A stretch of DNA of 64,000 nucleotides. Origin: JAEUOS01 sp965279115 (GTDB taxonomy: Bacteria > Pseudomonadota > Gammaproteobacteria > Burkholderiales > JAEUOS01). Shown piece after piece: positions 34,213 through 43,966 of the stretch. The position numbers were made by a program, and so were the translations under genes. Below the pieces are notes generated by a model that was not told the origin of the DNA, ran no database searches, and worked only from the letters and a program-made list of their open reading frames with translations. Position 1 is the first letter of the stretch. Each line of letters opens with the position of its first letter. Where the stretch lies: contig OZ257137.1 in the NCBI GenBank assembly GCA_965279115.1, positions 5,828,001 to 5,892,000 on the forward strand, read 5' to 3'.

Positions 34213-36933
34213 TCAATGCGCCTGGTCCCAGTTCAGTCCGACGCCCACCTCCGCGAGGAGCGGCACATCCAGCCTCGCGACCGAGGCCATGAGCTGCGGC
34301 ACCAGCGCGCTCATGGTTTCAAGCTCGCCCTCCGGCACCTCAAGCACCAATTCGTCATGCACCTGCATCACCAGGCGCGAGCGCAGCCCATCCCGCGCGA
34401 TCCGCTCGGCCACCGCGATCATCGACATCTTGATCAGGTCCGCCGCGGTGCCCTGCATGGGCGCGTTGATCGCCGCGCGCTCGGCGCCCTGGCGGCGCGG
34501 GCCGTTGGGGCTGTTGATCTCCGGCAGCCACAGGCGGCGCCCGAATGCGGTCTCCACGTAGCCTTGCGCCTTGGCCGCGATGCGGGTGTCGTCCATGTAG
34601 CGCTTGACCCCGGCGAAGCGCTCGAAATACCGGTCGATGTAATTCTTCGCCGCATCACGCTCGATGTTCAGGTTGGCCGCCAGGCCGAATGCGCTCATGC
34701 CGTAGATCAACCCGAAGTTGATCACCTTCGCATAGCGACGCTGTTCCGAGCTCACCTCGGCGCGCGGTGATCCGAAGATCTCGGAGGCGGTTGCGCGGTG
34801 CACGTCCTCGCCGGCGGCGAACGCCGCCAGCAGCGCCGGATCCTTGGAAATGTGCGCCATGATGCGCAGTTCGATCTGCGAATAGTCCGCAGACATGATC
34901 ACGCTGCCGGGCGGCGCGATGAAGGCCTCGCGGATGCGCCTGCCCTCGGCGGTGCGGATCGGGATGTTCTGCAGGTTGGGGTCGTTGGATGCCAGCCGTC
35001 CGGTCACGGCCACCGCCTGGGCATAGTTGGTGTGCACCCGTCCGGTGTCCGGGTTGACCATGCGCGGCAACTTGTCGGTATAGGTGCTTTTCAGCTTCGA
35101 AAGGCTGCGGTAGTCCAGCAGCACCTTGGGCAGCGGATAGTCCTCGGCCAGCTTCTGCAGCACCTCCTCGTCGGTCGACGGCGCGCCGGACGGCGTCTTC
35201 TTGATCACCGGCAGCTTCATGCGCTCGAAGAAGATCTCGCCGATCTGTTTTGGGCTGCCGAGGTTGAACGGCTGGCCGGCCAGCTCGAAGGCCTTGCGCT
35301 CGAGCTCGATCATGGTCGTGCCGAGTTCGTTGCCCTGCTTTTCGAGCAGCGCGGCGTCGATCAGCACGCCGGTGCGCTCCATCTGCATCAGCACCCTGGA
35401 AACGGGCATCTCCAGCTCGTAGATGAACCTGAGCTTGGGATCGGCCTGCACCTGTGGCCACAGGGTCTGGTGCAGTTGCAGGGTCACCTCCGAATCCTCG
35501 GCGGAATACTCGGTCGCCTTTTCGATCGAAACCTGGTCGAACCCGATCTGTCCGGCTCCCTTGCCCGCGACTTCCTCGTACTTGATGGTGGTGCGTCCCA
35601 GGTGGCGGGAGGCCAGCGAGTCCATGTCGTGGCTCTTGTGCGATTCGATCACGTAGCTTTGCAGCAGCGTGTCGTGGGCAATGCCGGCAAGCGAAATGCC
35701 GTGGTTGGCGAAGATGTGCGCGTCGTACTTGAGGTTTTGCCCGACCTTCGCAAAGGCCGGATTCTCCAGCCAGGGTTTGAGCAGCGAGATCGCCAGGTCG
35801 AAAGGCAACTGCCCTTGCGCGTCCGGCCCCGCGTGGGCCAGCGGCAGGTAGGCGCCGGAATAAGGCTCCAGGGCGAACGAAATGCCGACGATGCGCGCGC
35901 GCATCGGGTCAAGCCCGGTGGTCTCGGTATCCACCGCCGCAAGTTCCGCCGCTTCAAGCCGCGCGATCCAGGCGCGCAACTGCGCCTCGTCAAGGATGGT
36001 CTCGTAGTGTTTCGGCTTTTCGCCGGGCAACTCGCGCAGGCTCGTGGCCGCGCCGCCCGACGACCCGGGCGCGGCTTCGGCGCCGCCCGTTCCACCGTCG
36101 AGCTCGCGCAGCCAGGTGCGAAAGCCGAAGCGGCTGTACATGTCACGCAGGCGCTCGTTGTCGACCGGTTCGGGCTTGAGCGGCTCGATGGACAGGCCTG
36201 CGACATCGCATTTCACCGTCACCAGCGTGCGGCCGGTCGGCAGCCATTCCAAGGCGCGGCGCAGGTTCTCGCCTGCAACCCCCTTGATCGCCCCCGCATT
36301 GGCCATCACGCCGTCCAGCGAGCCGAATTCCGCGATCCACTTGGCGGCCGTCTTCGGGCCCACCTTCTCCACCCCGGGCACGTTGTCGACGGTATCGCCC
36401 ATAAGCGTGAGGTAGTCGACGATGCGTTCCGGCGGCACGCCGAACTTGGCCACAACCGCCGCCGGATCGAGGCGCTCGTTGCTCATCGTGTTGATCAGGG
36501 TGACATGCGGCCCCACCAGTTGCGCCAGGTCCTTGTCGCCGGTGGAAATCACCGTTTCGATGCCGGCCTCGGCGGCGATGCGCGCCAGCGTGCCGATCAC
36601 GTCGTCGGCCTCCACGCCTTCCATCATGATGAGCGGCCAGCCCATCGCGCGCACCAGCGCGTGGATCGGCTCGATCTGCCGCACCAGGTCATCCGGCATG
36701 GGCGCGCGCTGTGCCTTGTACTCGGCATAGATGTCGTCGCGAAAGGTCTTGCCCTTGGCGTCGAACACGCAGGCGCAATAGTCGGCCTGGACCTCGCTGC
36801 GCAGCTTCTTGAGCATGCTCACCATGCCGTGCATCGCCCCGGTGGGCAGGCCGTCCGGACTGCGCAGATCCGGCAGGGCATGAAATGCGCGGTAAAGGTA
36901 CGACGAACCGTCGACCATCAGCAGTCTTGGCAT
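34213..36933 (-). CDS. polA: DNA polymerase I
   Basis: 906 aa from the ATG at 36933 (MPRLLMVDGSSYLYRAFHALP); the frame extends upstream but the extension is unlike the family. Domains in order: 5'-3' exonuclease (1-290), 3'-5' proofreading exonuclease with intact VDTETTGLDP, and the family A polymerase with SADYSQIELRIMAH (motif A), the O-helix region RRYAKVINFGLIYGMSAFGLA, and MQVHDELVLEVPE (motif C). The acidic catalytic residues are present, so proofreading should be active. It fills gaps in excision repair and removes RNA primers. It is divergent from the LOG gene. Confidence 0.97.
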   Translation of the reverse strand: MPRLLMVDGSSYLYRAFHALPDLRSPDGLPTGAMHGMVSMLKKLRSEVQADYCACVFDAKGKTFRDDIYAEYKAQRAPMPDDLVRQIEPIHALVRAMGWPLIMMEGVEADDVIGTLARIAAEAGIETVISTGDKDLAQLVGPHVTLINTMSNERLDPAAVVAKFGVPPERIVDYLTLMGDTVDNVPGVEKVGPKTAAKWIAEFGSLDGVMANAGAIKGVAGENLRRALEWLPTGRTLVTVKCDVAGLSIEPLKPEPVDNERLRDMYSRFGFRTWLRELDGGTGGAEAAPGSSGGAATSLRELPGEKPKHYETILDEAQLRAWIARLEAAELAAVDTETTGLDPMRARIVGISFALEPYSGAYLPLAHAGPDAQGQLPFDLAISLLKPWLENPAFAKVGQNLKYDAHIFANHGISLAGIAHDTLLQSYVIESHKSHDMDSLASRHLGRTTIKYEEVAGKGAGQIGFDQVSIEKATEYSAEDSEVTLQLHQTLWPQVQADPKLRFIYELEMPVSRVLMQMERTGVLIDAALLEKQGNELGTTMIELERKAFELAGQPFNLGSPKQIGEIFFERMKLPVIKKTPSGAPSTDEEVLQKLAEDYPLPKVLLDYRSLSKLKSTYTDKLPRMVNPDTGRVHTNYAQAVAVTGRLASNDPNLQNIPIRTAEGRRIREAFIAPPGSVIMSADYSQIELRIMAHISKDPALLAAFAAGEDVHRATASEIFGSPRAEVSSEQRRYAKVINFGLIYGMSAFGLAANLNIERDAAKNYIDRYFERFAGVKRYMDDTRIAAKAQGYVETAFGRRLWLPEINSPNGPRRQGAERAAINAPMQGTAADLIKMSMIAVAERIARDGLRSRLVMQVHDELVLEVPEGELETMSALVPQLMASVARLDVPLLAEVGVGLNWDQAH

Positions 36934-37051
36934 GCGGTGCTTCCTTGGTGTCCCTGTTAGAGTCTGGGGCGGTGCGCCGGCGTCGGCGCCCCCAACCACG
37001 CGGCGGTATCCGCACACCGGGCCGCCGCGACTAGAACGGGATTATTCGATC

Positions 37052-37762
37052 ATGGCTGTGAAGGTCAATCGCGCCGATTTGGCCGCCGAAAACTCGGCAC
37101 GCGAAGCATGGCGCCTCTTTGGAATTATGTCAGAGTTCGTCGAGGCAACCGAACGACTCGAGCCGCTGCGCCCCGCCGTGTCGCTGTTCGGTTCGGCCCG
37201 CCTGAAACCCGAGGACCCCTACTACAAGCAGGCCGAGGTCATCGCCCGCAAGCTCTCCGATGCGGGATTTTCGGTGATCTCCGGGGGCGGTCCCGGCGTG
37301 ATGGAAGCGGCCAACCGGGGGGCCTTCCACGGCAAGAGCGCCGCGGTCGGCCTGAACATCGAATTGCCGCGCGAGCAGCGCGGCAATTCATTCCAGAACG
37401 TGGCCTTGTATTTCAAGCACTTTTTCGCCCGCAAGTACATGTTCGTCAAGTTCGCCTGCGCCTACGTGGTCATGCCGGGCGGCTTCGGCACCCTGGACGA
37501 GCTCACCGAGGCACTCACGCTCATCCAGACACGCAAGGCGCCGCAGATGCCGATCATCCTGGTGGGCGGCGCGTTCTGGCAAGGCCTGCTGGACTGGCTG
37601 CGCGCCGAGATGGAAGGCGCCGGTTTGATCAATCCGGGCGACGTCGAACTGATGCAGGTGATCGACGATCCGGATGTCATCGTCGAGACCATCTTCAAGT
37701 TCTATGAGGCCAAGGGATTCACGCCCAGCAGTTCGGATCGTGAAGGCCTGCAATATCTATAG
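37052..37762 (+). CDS. LOG-family protein (TIGR00730), nucleotide-monophosphate phosphoribohydrolase-like
   Basis: 236 aa from the ATG at 37052; the upstream extension overlaps the polA start region and is not natural protein. It has the Rossmann-like fold of the LOG/lysine-decarboxylase-like family with SGGGPGVMEAANRGA and the diagnostic PGGFGTLDELTEALTLIQT. Characterised relatives release free bases (cytokinins) from nucleoside monophosphates; the longer N-terminal type seen here is the common betaproteobacterial form whose substrate is less certain. No true lysine decarboxylase activity is expected. Divergent from polA. Confidence 0.9.
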   Translation: MAVKVNRADLAAENSAREAWRLFGIMSEFVEATERLEPLRPAVSLFGSARLKPEDPYYKQAEVIARKLSDAGFSVISGGGPGVMEAANRGAFHGKSAAVGLNIELPREQRGNSFQNVALYFKHFFARKYMFVKFACAYVVMPGGFGTLDELTEALTLIQTRKAPQMPIILVGGAFWQGLLDWLRAEMEGAGLINPGDVELMQVIDDPDVIVETIFKFYEAKGFTPSSSDREGLQYL

Positions 37763-37789
37763 CGCGCGGCGCTTGCTACAATCCGCTTC

Positions 37790-38137
37790 ATGAAAGCAAA
37801 ACTCGCAACCGTCGGTCTGGCTGTCCTGTTGGCGGCCGGTGCTCAAGCCCAGCAGGGTGCAGGCAAGCTCGAGCCGTTGCCGGAAGTGCCGCCACCTCCG
37901 CGCATGAGCATCGACCCGGCGCTTGAGCCGCAAATCACCATCCGCCAGCGCGGAGCCGACAAGATCGAGGAATTCCGTGTCGGCGGCAAGCTCTACATGA
38001 TCCGCGTCACCCCGCCCGGCGGCACCCCCTATGTGCTGATCGACCAGAAAGGCGATGGCCAGTTCGCCACCCCGGCGCAAGGCCCTTCGGACGCGCACAA
38101 CCTGAGCGTTCCCATGTGGGTGATCGGTACCTTCTGA
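37790..38137 (+). CDS. DUF2782 family protein, exported
   Basis: 115 aa. The N-terminus MKAKLATVGLAVLLAAGAQAQ is a clear signal peptide with cleavage after AQA. The mature part starts with a Pro-rich stretch (LEPLPEVPPPPRMS) and a compact beta-rich domain (PQITIRQRGADKIEEFRVGGKLYMIRVTPPGG). This matches DUF2782, which lies between polA and thrB in many betaproteobacteria. Its role is unknown. Confidence 0.85.
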   Translation: MKAKLATVGLAVLLAAGAQAQQGAGKLEPLPEVPPPPRMSIDPALEPQITIRQRGADKIEEFRVGGKLYMIRVTPPGGTPYVLIDQKGDGQFATPAQGPSDAHNLSVPMWVIGTF

Positions 38138-38183
38138 AGGCACCGGCGGCGGCTGTCGAACCCATTTTTGTACGCTAGGGGCC

Positions 38184-39134
38184 ATGGCCGTCTTCACCCC
38201 TGTCACGTCCGACGAACTGGCGCCCTGGCTGGCAGGGTTTGACGTCGGCTCGCTGGTGCGCCTGGACGGGATCGCTTCCGGCATCGAGAACAGCAATTTC
38301 TTCCTCACCACCGGCGGCGGCGAGTTCGTTCTCACGATTTTCGAGAAACTGACACCGGTCGAGTTGCCTTTCTACCTCGACCTCACGGCACACCTTGCAG
38401 CCGGCGGCATCCCCTGCCCGTGTCCGATCGCCGACCGCGTCGGGCGCAATTTCAGCACGCTCAAGGGCAAGCCTGCGGCCATCGTGCGGCGCCTGGCCGG
38501 CCGCTCGCACATGGACCCTTCGTCCGGCGACCGCGCGCAGGTGGCGGCCATGCTGGCACGCATGCACCTGGCCGGCGCCGGTTTCAGGGGCTTCCAGGAC
38601 AACCCGCGGGGGCCGCACTGGTGGGCGATGACCGCTCCCCAGGTCACTCCCTTCCTGGGCTCAGAAGCCGCCGATCTGCTCGCGACCGAGCTCGCCTTCC
38701 AGGCCAGCCATCGCCACGACCGGTTGCCGCGCGGCCCGGTGCATGCCGACCTGTTCCGCGACAACGTGCTGTTCGACGGCGCTGAACTGGGCGGCTTCAT
38801 CGACTTCTATTTCGCCGGTTTCGATTGCCTGCTCTTCGACGTCGCCGTGTGCGTGAACGACTGGTGCATCGTGCGTGAAGGACCCGAGGCGGGCGAACTC
38901 ATCGCCTCCCAGGTGGGCGAGTTTCTGCAGGCCTATGATGCCGTGCGGCCCATCACCGTCGAAGAGCGTGCTGCCTGGGACATGATGCTGCGCGCCGGCG
39001 CCTTGCGCTTCTGGCTTTCGCGCCTGTTCGATTTTCACCTGCCGCGCCCGGGCCAGTTGATCACGCCGCACGACCCCGGGCATTTCGAACGCATTCTCGC
39101 GCGCCGGCGCGCGAGGCCCGCACCATGGAAGTGA
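38184..39134 (+). CDS. thrB: Homoserine kinase, ThrB type II (APH fold)
   Basis: A threonine-biosynthesis enzyme of the aminoglycoside-phosphotransferase fold, 316 aa. It has ATP-binding segments near IASGIENSNFFLTT, the catalytic loop VHADLFRDNVLFDG (Brenner-type HxDxxxxN) and the Mg2+-binding GFIDFYFAG. It is not related to GHMP-type ThrB. The start MAVFTPVTSDEL is standard for the family. Its end overlaps the start of the next membrane-protein gene by 10 bases. Confidence 0.93.
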   Translation: MAVFTPVTSDELAPWLAGFDVGSLVRLDGIASGIENSNFFLTTGGGEFVLTIFEKLTPVELPFYLDLTAHLAAGGIPCPCPIADRVGRNFSTLKGKPAAIVRRLAGRSHMDPSSGDRAQVAAMLARMHLAGAGFRGFQDNPRGPHWWAMTAPQVTPFLGSEAADLLATELAFQASHRHDRLPRGPVHADLFRDNVLFDGAELGGFIDFYFAGFDCLLFDVAVCVNDWCIVREGPEAGELIASQVGEFLQAYDAVRPITVEERAAWDMMLRAGALRFWLSRLFDFHLPRPGQLITPHDPGHFERILARRRARPAPWK

Positions 39135-39904
39135 AGACCGTTCCGGCCATGCATGGCGCGCTCTGGGTCGCGCATGGATACCGCCTGTTCAAGGCCTATC
39201 CGTTTGCCTGGCTGGCACTGTGCCCGACGGTCTGGGTGGTGCTGCTGGCCTCGATGTTCATACCCTTCGCCGGCCCGGTGATCGGGCTGATCCTGATGCC
39301 CGCGCTTACCGCCGGCCTGATGTTGGCAGCCTCCGAGGCGCAACACGGGCGCATTCCCGGCCCGGCAGCCGTGCTGGCACCGGCGCGCGCCGATTCGCGC
39401 GCCTTCCTGCAGCTTGGCTTCGCCTATGCCGCATTGGTATTCGCGGTGATGCTGCTGGGCCTGTGGATGGCCGGGCCGAAAGCCCCTACCGCGCCCGCGC
39501 CAGGCACGCTCGGCAACCCGCTGGGGTCGCTGCGCACACTGATGTTCGCCCTGCCGCTCTATGTGCCCATCCTGCTGGCGTTCTGGTTTGCGCCTGCGCT
39601 GGTGCACTGGCACGGCATGAAACCGATGAAGGCGCTGTTCTTCAGCCTGGTCGCCTCCTGGCGCAACCTGCGCGCATTCGTGATCTACGGCCTGCTCTGG
39701 GCCATGCTGCAGGTCGTCCTGCCGCTGCCGTTCTCGAAGCTGGTCCGCCTGCTGTTGCCACCCGCCGCCGCCGACCTGCTGCTGGCGTTCGTCCTCGTGC
39801 CTTACGGGCTGGTCGTCGCCTGCACTTTCGTGTGTTCGTACTACTCAAGCTACGTGGCTCTGTTTCCGGAGCGCCCGCTTCCGCCCGAGCCTGCCGCGCC
39901 GTAA
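39125..39904 (+). CDS. BPSS1780-family membrane protein
   Basis: A 259-aa integral membrane protein with about six spans and the family's N-terminal HGALWVAHGYRLFKAYPFAWL. The C-terminus ends in a short Pro-rich tail (PERPLPPEPAAP). It typically follows thrB in betaproteobacteria; function unknown. It overlaps thrB, so it is co-translated, and converges on uvrD with a 22-base gap. Confidence 0.8.
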   Translation: MEVKTVPAMHGALWVAHGYRLFKAYPFAWLALCPTVWVVLLASMFIPFAGPVIGLILMPALTAGLMLAASEAQHGRIPGPAAVLAPARADSRAFLQLGFAYAALVFAVMLLGLWMAGPKAPTAPAPGTLGNPLGSLRTLMFALPLYVPILLAFWFAPALVHWHGMKPMKALFFSLVASWRNLRAFVIYGLLWAMLQVVLPLPFSKLVRLLLPPAAADLLLAFVLVPYGLVVACTFVCSYYSSYVALFPERPLPPEPAAP

Positions 39905-39926
39905 ACAGCGCCCGGGGACGGGCCGG

Positions 39927-42107
39927 TCAAGCCGGCTCGAGTTTCGCGTACGCCAGCGCCAGCCATTTCACGCCATTGCGCCCGAAGTTCACCTGCACCC
40001 GCGCGTCCTGCCCCGACCCTTCGGAATTGACGATCACTCCCGCGCCGAACTTGGCATGCGAGACGTTCTGGCCGATGCGGTAACCGGAGTCCTGCGCTGC
40101 CTTGGCCTTGGCATAGGCCGGGCGGGAAACCGCCGCGAAATCGTCATCCCCCTGCCACAGGTTGCCGCGCCGGCTACTTATCTGCGGCGTCAGCCACTTG
40201 AGAACCACCTCCGGCAGTTCGTCGAAAAAACGCGACTTCATGTTGTAGCGGGTCTGGCCGTGCAGCATGCGGGTTTGGGCGAATGAGAGGTACAGGCGCT
40301 GCCGTGCCCGCGTGATGGCCACATACATCAGGCGCCGCTCTTCGTCGAGCCCGTCCTTTTCCATGATCGAGTTCTCATGCGGGAACAGGCCGTCCTCCAG
40401 GCCGGTGATGAACACCTGGTTGAATTCCAGCCCCTTGGCAGAATGTACCGTCATGAGCTGCACCGCGTCCTGCCCTTCCTGCGCCTGGTTGTCGCCGGAC
40501 TCCAGCGCCGCGTGGGTGAGGAAGGCGGTCAGGCTGTCTTCATCTTCCTGGGTGAAGTTGGCCGCCGCGTTCATCAGTTCGTCGAGGTTCTCGAGACGTT
40601 CGCGCCCTTCCCGGTCGTTCTTGTAGTGAGTGCGCAGTCCAGAGTGTTCCAGCACGTGGTCGATCACCTCGGGCAGCGGCAGGCCCTGGGTGGCCTCGCG
40701 CATCTTGTCGATCAGGGTATTGAAGGCGGTGAGCGAGGTGCCGGCCTTGCCCGTCAGCAATGGCACCGCACGGTACAGGGATATGCCGGCCGGGTTGGCC
40801 ATGTCGCGCTTGCCCGCCGCGTCGCCCAACTGCTCGAGTGAACGCGCGCCGATGCCTCGGGTGGGGAAGTTCACCACCCGCGCGTAGGAGGTGTCGTCAT
40901 CCGGGTTGGCCAACAGGCGCAGGTAGGCGATCGCATGCTTGACCTCAGCGCGCTCGAAAAAGCGCAGGCCGCCGTATACCTTGTAGGGGATGCCCTCGGC
41001 GAAGAGCATCTGCTCGATCACCCGCGACTGGGCGTTGGAGCGGTACAGCACCGCGATCTCGCCGCGCCGGCTGCCGTCGTTGATCAGCGCCTTGACCTCG
41101 CCCACCAGCCAGCGACCTTCGTCCAGGTCGGTCTGCGCCTCGAACACCCGCACCGGCTCGCCGTGGCCGGCGTCGGTCCAGAGATTCTTGCCCAGGCGCT
41201 GGCCGTTGTTCTTGATGAGCGCGTTGGCTGCGTCGAGGATATTGCCATGCGAGCGGTAGTTCTGCTCCAGCTTGATCAGGTTCTGCACATGGAAGTCGCG
41301 CTCGAAATCGAGCATGTTGCCAACGCGCGCGCCACGGAAGGCGTAGATCGACTGGTCGTCGTCGCCCACCGCGAACACCGCGCTCGGGCTTTGCGTGCCG
41401 GCGCCACCGATCAGCTTCAGCCACTTGTACTGCAGCTCGTTGGTGTCCTGGAACTCGTCGACCAGTATGTGGCGAAAGCGCGTGTGGTAGTGCTCGCGCA
41501 GGATCTCGTTCTTCGACAGTACCTCGTAGGTGCGCAACAGCAGTTCGGCGAAATCGACCACGCCCTCACGCTGGCATTGCTGCTCGTAGGCTTCGTAAAA
41601 ATCGATGAAGCGGCGGTTATGGTCGTCGTTGGCCACCACATCCTTCGGGCGCAGGCCGGCTTCCTTGGAGCCGTTGATGAACCACATCACGTTCTTGGCC
41701 GGGAATTTCTCATCGTCCACGTTGAGCGCCTTGAGCAGGCGCTTGATCGCCGAGAGCTGGTCGGCCGAGTCGAGAATCTGGAACAGCGCCGGCAGGCCCG
41801 CCTCGCGGTGGTGCGCGCGCAGAAAACGGTTGGCCAGGCCATGAAAGGTGCCAGCCCACATGCCGCGCAGGTTCACCGGCAACATGGCCGACAGGCGATG
41901 CAGCATCTCGCGCGCCGCCTTGTTGGTAAAGGTGACTGCGAGGATGTTGGCGGTGGACACCTGGCCGGTCTGCACCAGCCAGGCGATGCGGGTGGTGAGC
42001 ACGCGGGTCTTGCCCGAACCGGCGCCGGCCAGGATCAGGGCGGACAGGTTCGGCAGCGTGACGGCCTGGAACTGTTCCGGGTTGAGGTTTTCGAGCAGTT
42101 TTGACAT
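39927..42107 (-). CDS. uvrD: UvrD, DNA helicase II
   Basis: An SF1A 3'-5' helicase, 726 aa, of nucleotide excision and mismatch repair. Motifs in order: Q-motif LNPEQFQAV, Walker A LAGAGSGKT, motif Ia AVTFTNKAAREM, motif II VDEFQDTNELQ, motif III VGDDDQSIYAFRGA, motif IV LEQNYRS, motif V VHSAKGLEF and motif VI MYVAITRARQRLYLSF. The C-terminal tail has the Tudor-like GQNVSHAKFGAGVIV segment that helps UvrD contact RNA polymerase. No LexA-type box was seen in the roughly 100 bases upstream, unlike the second helicase gene at 45941. Confidence 0.94.
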   Translation of the reverse strand: MSKLLENLNPEQFQAVTLPNLSALILAGAGSGKTRVLTTRIAWLVQTGQVSTANILAVTFTNKAAREMLHRLSAMLPVNLRGMWAGTFHGLANRFLRAHHREAGLPALFQILDSADQLSAIKRLLKALNVDDEKFPAKNVMWFINGSKEAGLRPKDVVANDDHNRRFIDFYEAYEQQCQREGVVDFAELLLRTYEVLSKNEILREHYHTRFRHILVDEFQDTNELQYKWLKLIGGAGTQSPSAVFAVGDDDQSIYAFRGARVGNMLDFERDFHVQNLIKLEQNYRSHGNILDAANALIKNNGQRLGKNLWTDAGHGEPVRVFEAQTDLDEGRWLVGEVKALINDGSRRGEIAVLYRSNAQSRVIEQMLFAEGIPYKVYGGLRFFERAEVKHAIAYLRLLANPDDDTSYARVVNFPTRGIGARSLEQLGDAAGKRDMANPAGISLYRAVPLLTGKAGTSLTAFNTLIDKMREATQGLPLPEVIDHVLEHSGLRTHYKNDREGRERLENLDELMNAAANFTQEDEDSLTAFLTHAALESGDNQAQEGQDAVQLMTVHSAKGLEFNQVFITGLEDGLFPHENSIMEKDGLDEERRLMYVAITRARQRLYLSFAQTRMLHGQTRYNMKSRFFDELPEVVLKWLTPQISSRRGNLWQGDDDFAAVSRPAYAKAKAAQDSGYRIGQNVSHAKFGAGVIVNSEGSGQDARVQVNFGRNGVKWLALAYAKLEPA

Positions 42108-42204
42108 CGCGACCCGGTGGCATGCGCCCCATGACCCAGGGTGCGCCCGGGGTGCGCAAGTCAGGGCTGCCGAAGACGTGCAGGTTAAAATCGAAGCCTC
42201 AAAT

Positions 42205-42210
42205 TATAAC
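42205..42210 (+). promoter_or_regulatory. Candidate -10 box for the D-aminoacylase gene
   Basis: TATAAC in an AT-rich patch (42201-42210) lies 19 bases before the chosen ATG at 42229, in the gap between the divergent uvrD and deacylase genes. The -35 match is poor. Confidence 0.3.
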
Positions 42211-42228
42211 GATCCAAGAGACATCGCC

Positions 42229-43908
42229 ATGCATGATTTGCTGATCCGCAACGCCCGCCTTTACGACGGCAGCGGCCGTCCCGCCGTGACCGGCGACCTC
42301 GCCGTCAAGGACGGTCGGATCGCAGCCGTTGGTGCGGTTGCAGGCGACGCGCGCGAAACCGTCGACGCCGATGGCCTGGCCCTGATGCCCGGCATCATCG
42401 ACAACCACACCCACTACGACGCACAGATCACCTGGGACAGGACGCTCAGTCCCTCCCCCGCACTGGGCGTGACCACCGCCATCATCGGCAACTGCGGCTT
42501 CACCATCGCGCCCTGCCGTCCGCAGGACCGCGAACTGATCATGAAGAACCTCACCCAGGTGGAAGGCATGTCGCTGGACGTGCTGCGGCAAGGCATCCGC
42601 TGGGACTTCGAGACCATTCCCGAATACATGCGACTTCTGGAACGGCAGGGTGCGGCGGTGAACATCGCCGCCTTTGCCGGCCACTCCTCGCTGCGCACCT
42701 GGGTGATGGGCGAGGACGCGCCGAAGCGCGCCGCCACGGCGGCGGAAGTGGCCGAGATGAAGCGCCTCCTGCAGGAGGCCATGCAGGCCGGCGCCATCGG
42801 CTTTGCCACCAGCACCTCGCCGGCGCACAACGGCGAAGGCGGCATGCCGATGCCCTCGCGCCTGGCCGACGACGACGAATTGCGCACTCTGGTGGGCTCC
42901 TTGAAGGAGGCCGGCAAAGGTGTCTTCATGCTGACCAAGGGCGGCCACACGAGGATCGATTTCCTCGAGGAGCTCTCCGCCTTGTCCGGCCGCCCGGTGG
43001 TGATCGCCGCGCTGTTGCACAACAAGACCAACCCGCAGGCGGTGTTCAAGGACCTTGACGCGATCGCGGACGCCAACACGCGCGGGCGCAAGCTGCTGGG
43101 GGCGGTGTCGTGCTGCCCGCTCACCATGGACTTCACCCTGCACTCGCCCTACCCGGTGGAGGGCCTGGCGTCATGGAAGCAGGTGCTGGGCTTGAAGGGC
43201 GAGGCCTTCAAGACCGCGATCGCGAAGAAGGACTTCCGCGACGCGATGCGCGCCGAGATCGCCGCACCGGCGGTGTTTCGCCTGTTCAACGGAGAATGGG
43301 ACCAGGTGCAGGTGGTGCAGGTGGCCGATGCGAAACACGCGCAGTACGAGCAGCGCAGCATCGCCGAACTCGCCCGTGAAACCGGTGCCGACCCGCTTGA
43401 CTTCATGTTCGACCTGGCCATCGCCGAGAACCTCGACACCGTGTTCACCGCGACCATGCTCAATTCCGACGAGGACGCGGTCGGCCGCATGCTCAACCAC
43501 CCCAACAGCCTGGTGAGTCTTTCGGACGCCGGCGCGCACCTCACCTTCTTCAACGACGCGGCGTTCGGCCTGCACCTGATGGGCCACTGGTCGCGCGATC
43601 TTGGCAAGATGCCGCTTGAAGAAGCCGTGCGGCGCCTCACCGGGCAAACCGCCGAAGTTTTCGGGCTTACGAACCGCGGCATGCTCAAGGTGGGCCACGC
43701 CGCCGACCTGCTGCTGTTCGACCCCGCCACTGTCGGTCGCGGTCCGAAACGGCGCGTCAACGACCTGCCCGGCGGCGCCGGCCGCCTGCATACCGATGCC
43801 GTGGGCGTGCATGGCGTGTGGGTCAATGGGGTCAAGGTGGCCGATGGCGGCGGCATGCTCCCGGGCGGGCCGCGCCCCGGCGTATTGATGCGGGAATTCG
43901 CGGCCTAG
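42229..43908 (+). CDS. N-acyl-D-amino-acid deacylase (amidohydrolase family)
   Basis: 559 aa from the ATG at 42229, where MHDLLIRNARLYDG starts the usual beta-sandwich; the open frame upstream runs antisense into uvrD. Metal-binding HxH is in GIIDNHTHYDAQITWD, followed by the TTAIIGNCGFTIAPC segment with the metal-bridging Cys of D-aminoacylases. Later come the histidine and GHSSLR regions and the C-terminal DLLLFDPATVG. The reaction is hydrolysis of N-acyl-D-amino acids or a related amide or dihydropyrimidine substrate. Together with the racemase-like and DadA-like genes further left it adds to a D-amino-acid theme, but it is 10 kb away and separately transcribed. Confidence 0.87.
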   Translation: MHDLLIRNARLYDGSGRPAVTGDLAVKDGRIAAVGAVAGDARETVDADGLALMPGIIDNHTHYDAQITWDRTLSPSPALGVTTAIIGNCGFTIAPCRPQDRELIMKNLTQVEGMSLDVLRQGIRWDFETIPEYMRLLERQGAAVNIAAFAGHSSLRTWVMGEDAPKRAATAAEVAEMKRLLQEAMQAGAIGFATSTSPAHNGEGGMPMPSRLADDDELRTLVGSLKEAGKGVFMLTKGGHTRIDFLEELSALSGRPVVIAALLHNKTNPQAVFKDLDAIADANTRGRKLLGAVSCCPLTMDFTLHSPYPVEGLASWKQVLGLKGEAFKTAIAKKDFRDAMRAEIAAPAVFRLFNGEWDQVQVVQVADAKHAQYEQRSIAELARETGADPLDFMFDLAIAENLDTVFTATMLNSDEDAVGRMLNHPNSLVSLSDAGAHLTFFNDAAFGLHLMGHWSRDLGKMPLEEAVRRLTGQTAEVFGLTNRGMLKVGHAADLLLFDPATVGRGPKRRVNDLPGGAGRLHTDAVGVHGVWVNGVKVADGGGMLPGGPRPGVLMREFAA

Positions 43909-43966
43909 AACGGCGGTTAAACGCGTCGTCGCGAGGCATTGCGCTACCCTGTGCCAGAATAGCCGC

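Noticed and set aside
34798..36960. 720-codon frame on the plus strand opposite polA
   Set aside because: Antisense shadow of DNA polymerase I, whose motifs are complete on the minus strand.
37052..37762. Annotation of the LOG protein as a lysine decarboxylase
   Set aside because: PGGxGTxxE proteins were misnamed in older databases; there is no PLP-binding lysine and the fold is that of a nucleotide phosphoribohydrolase.
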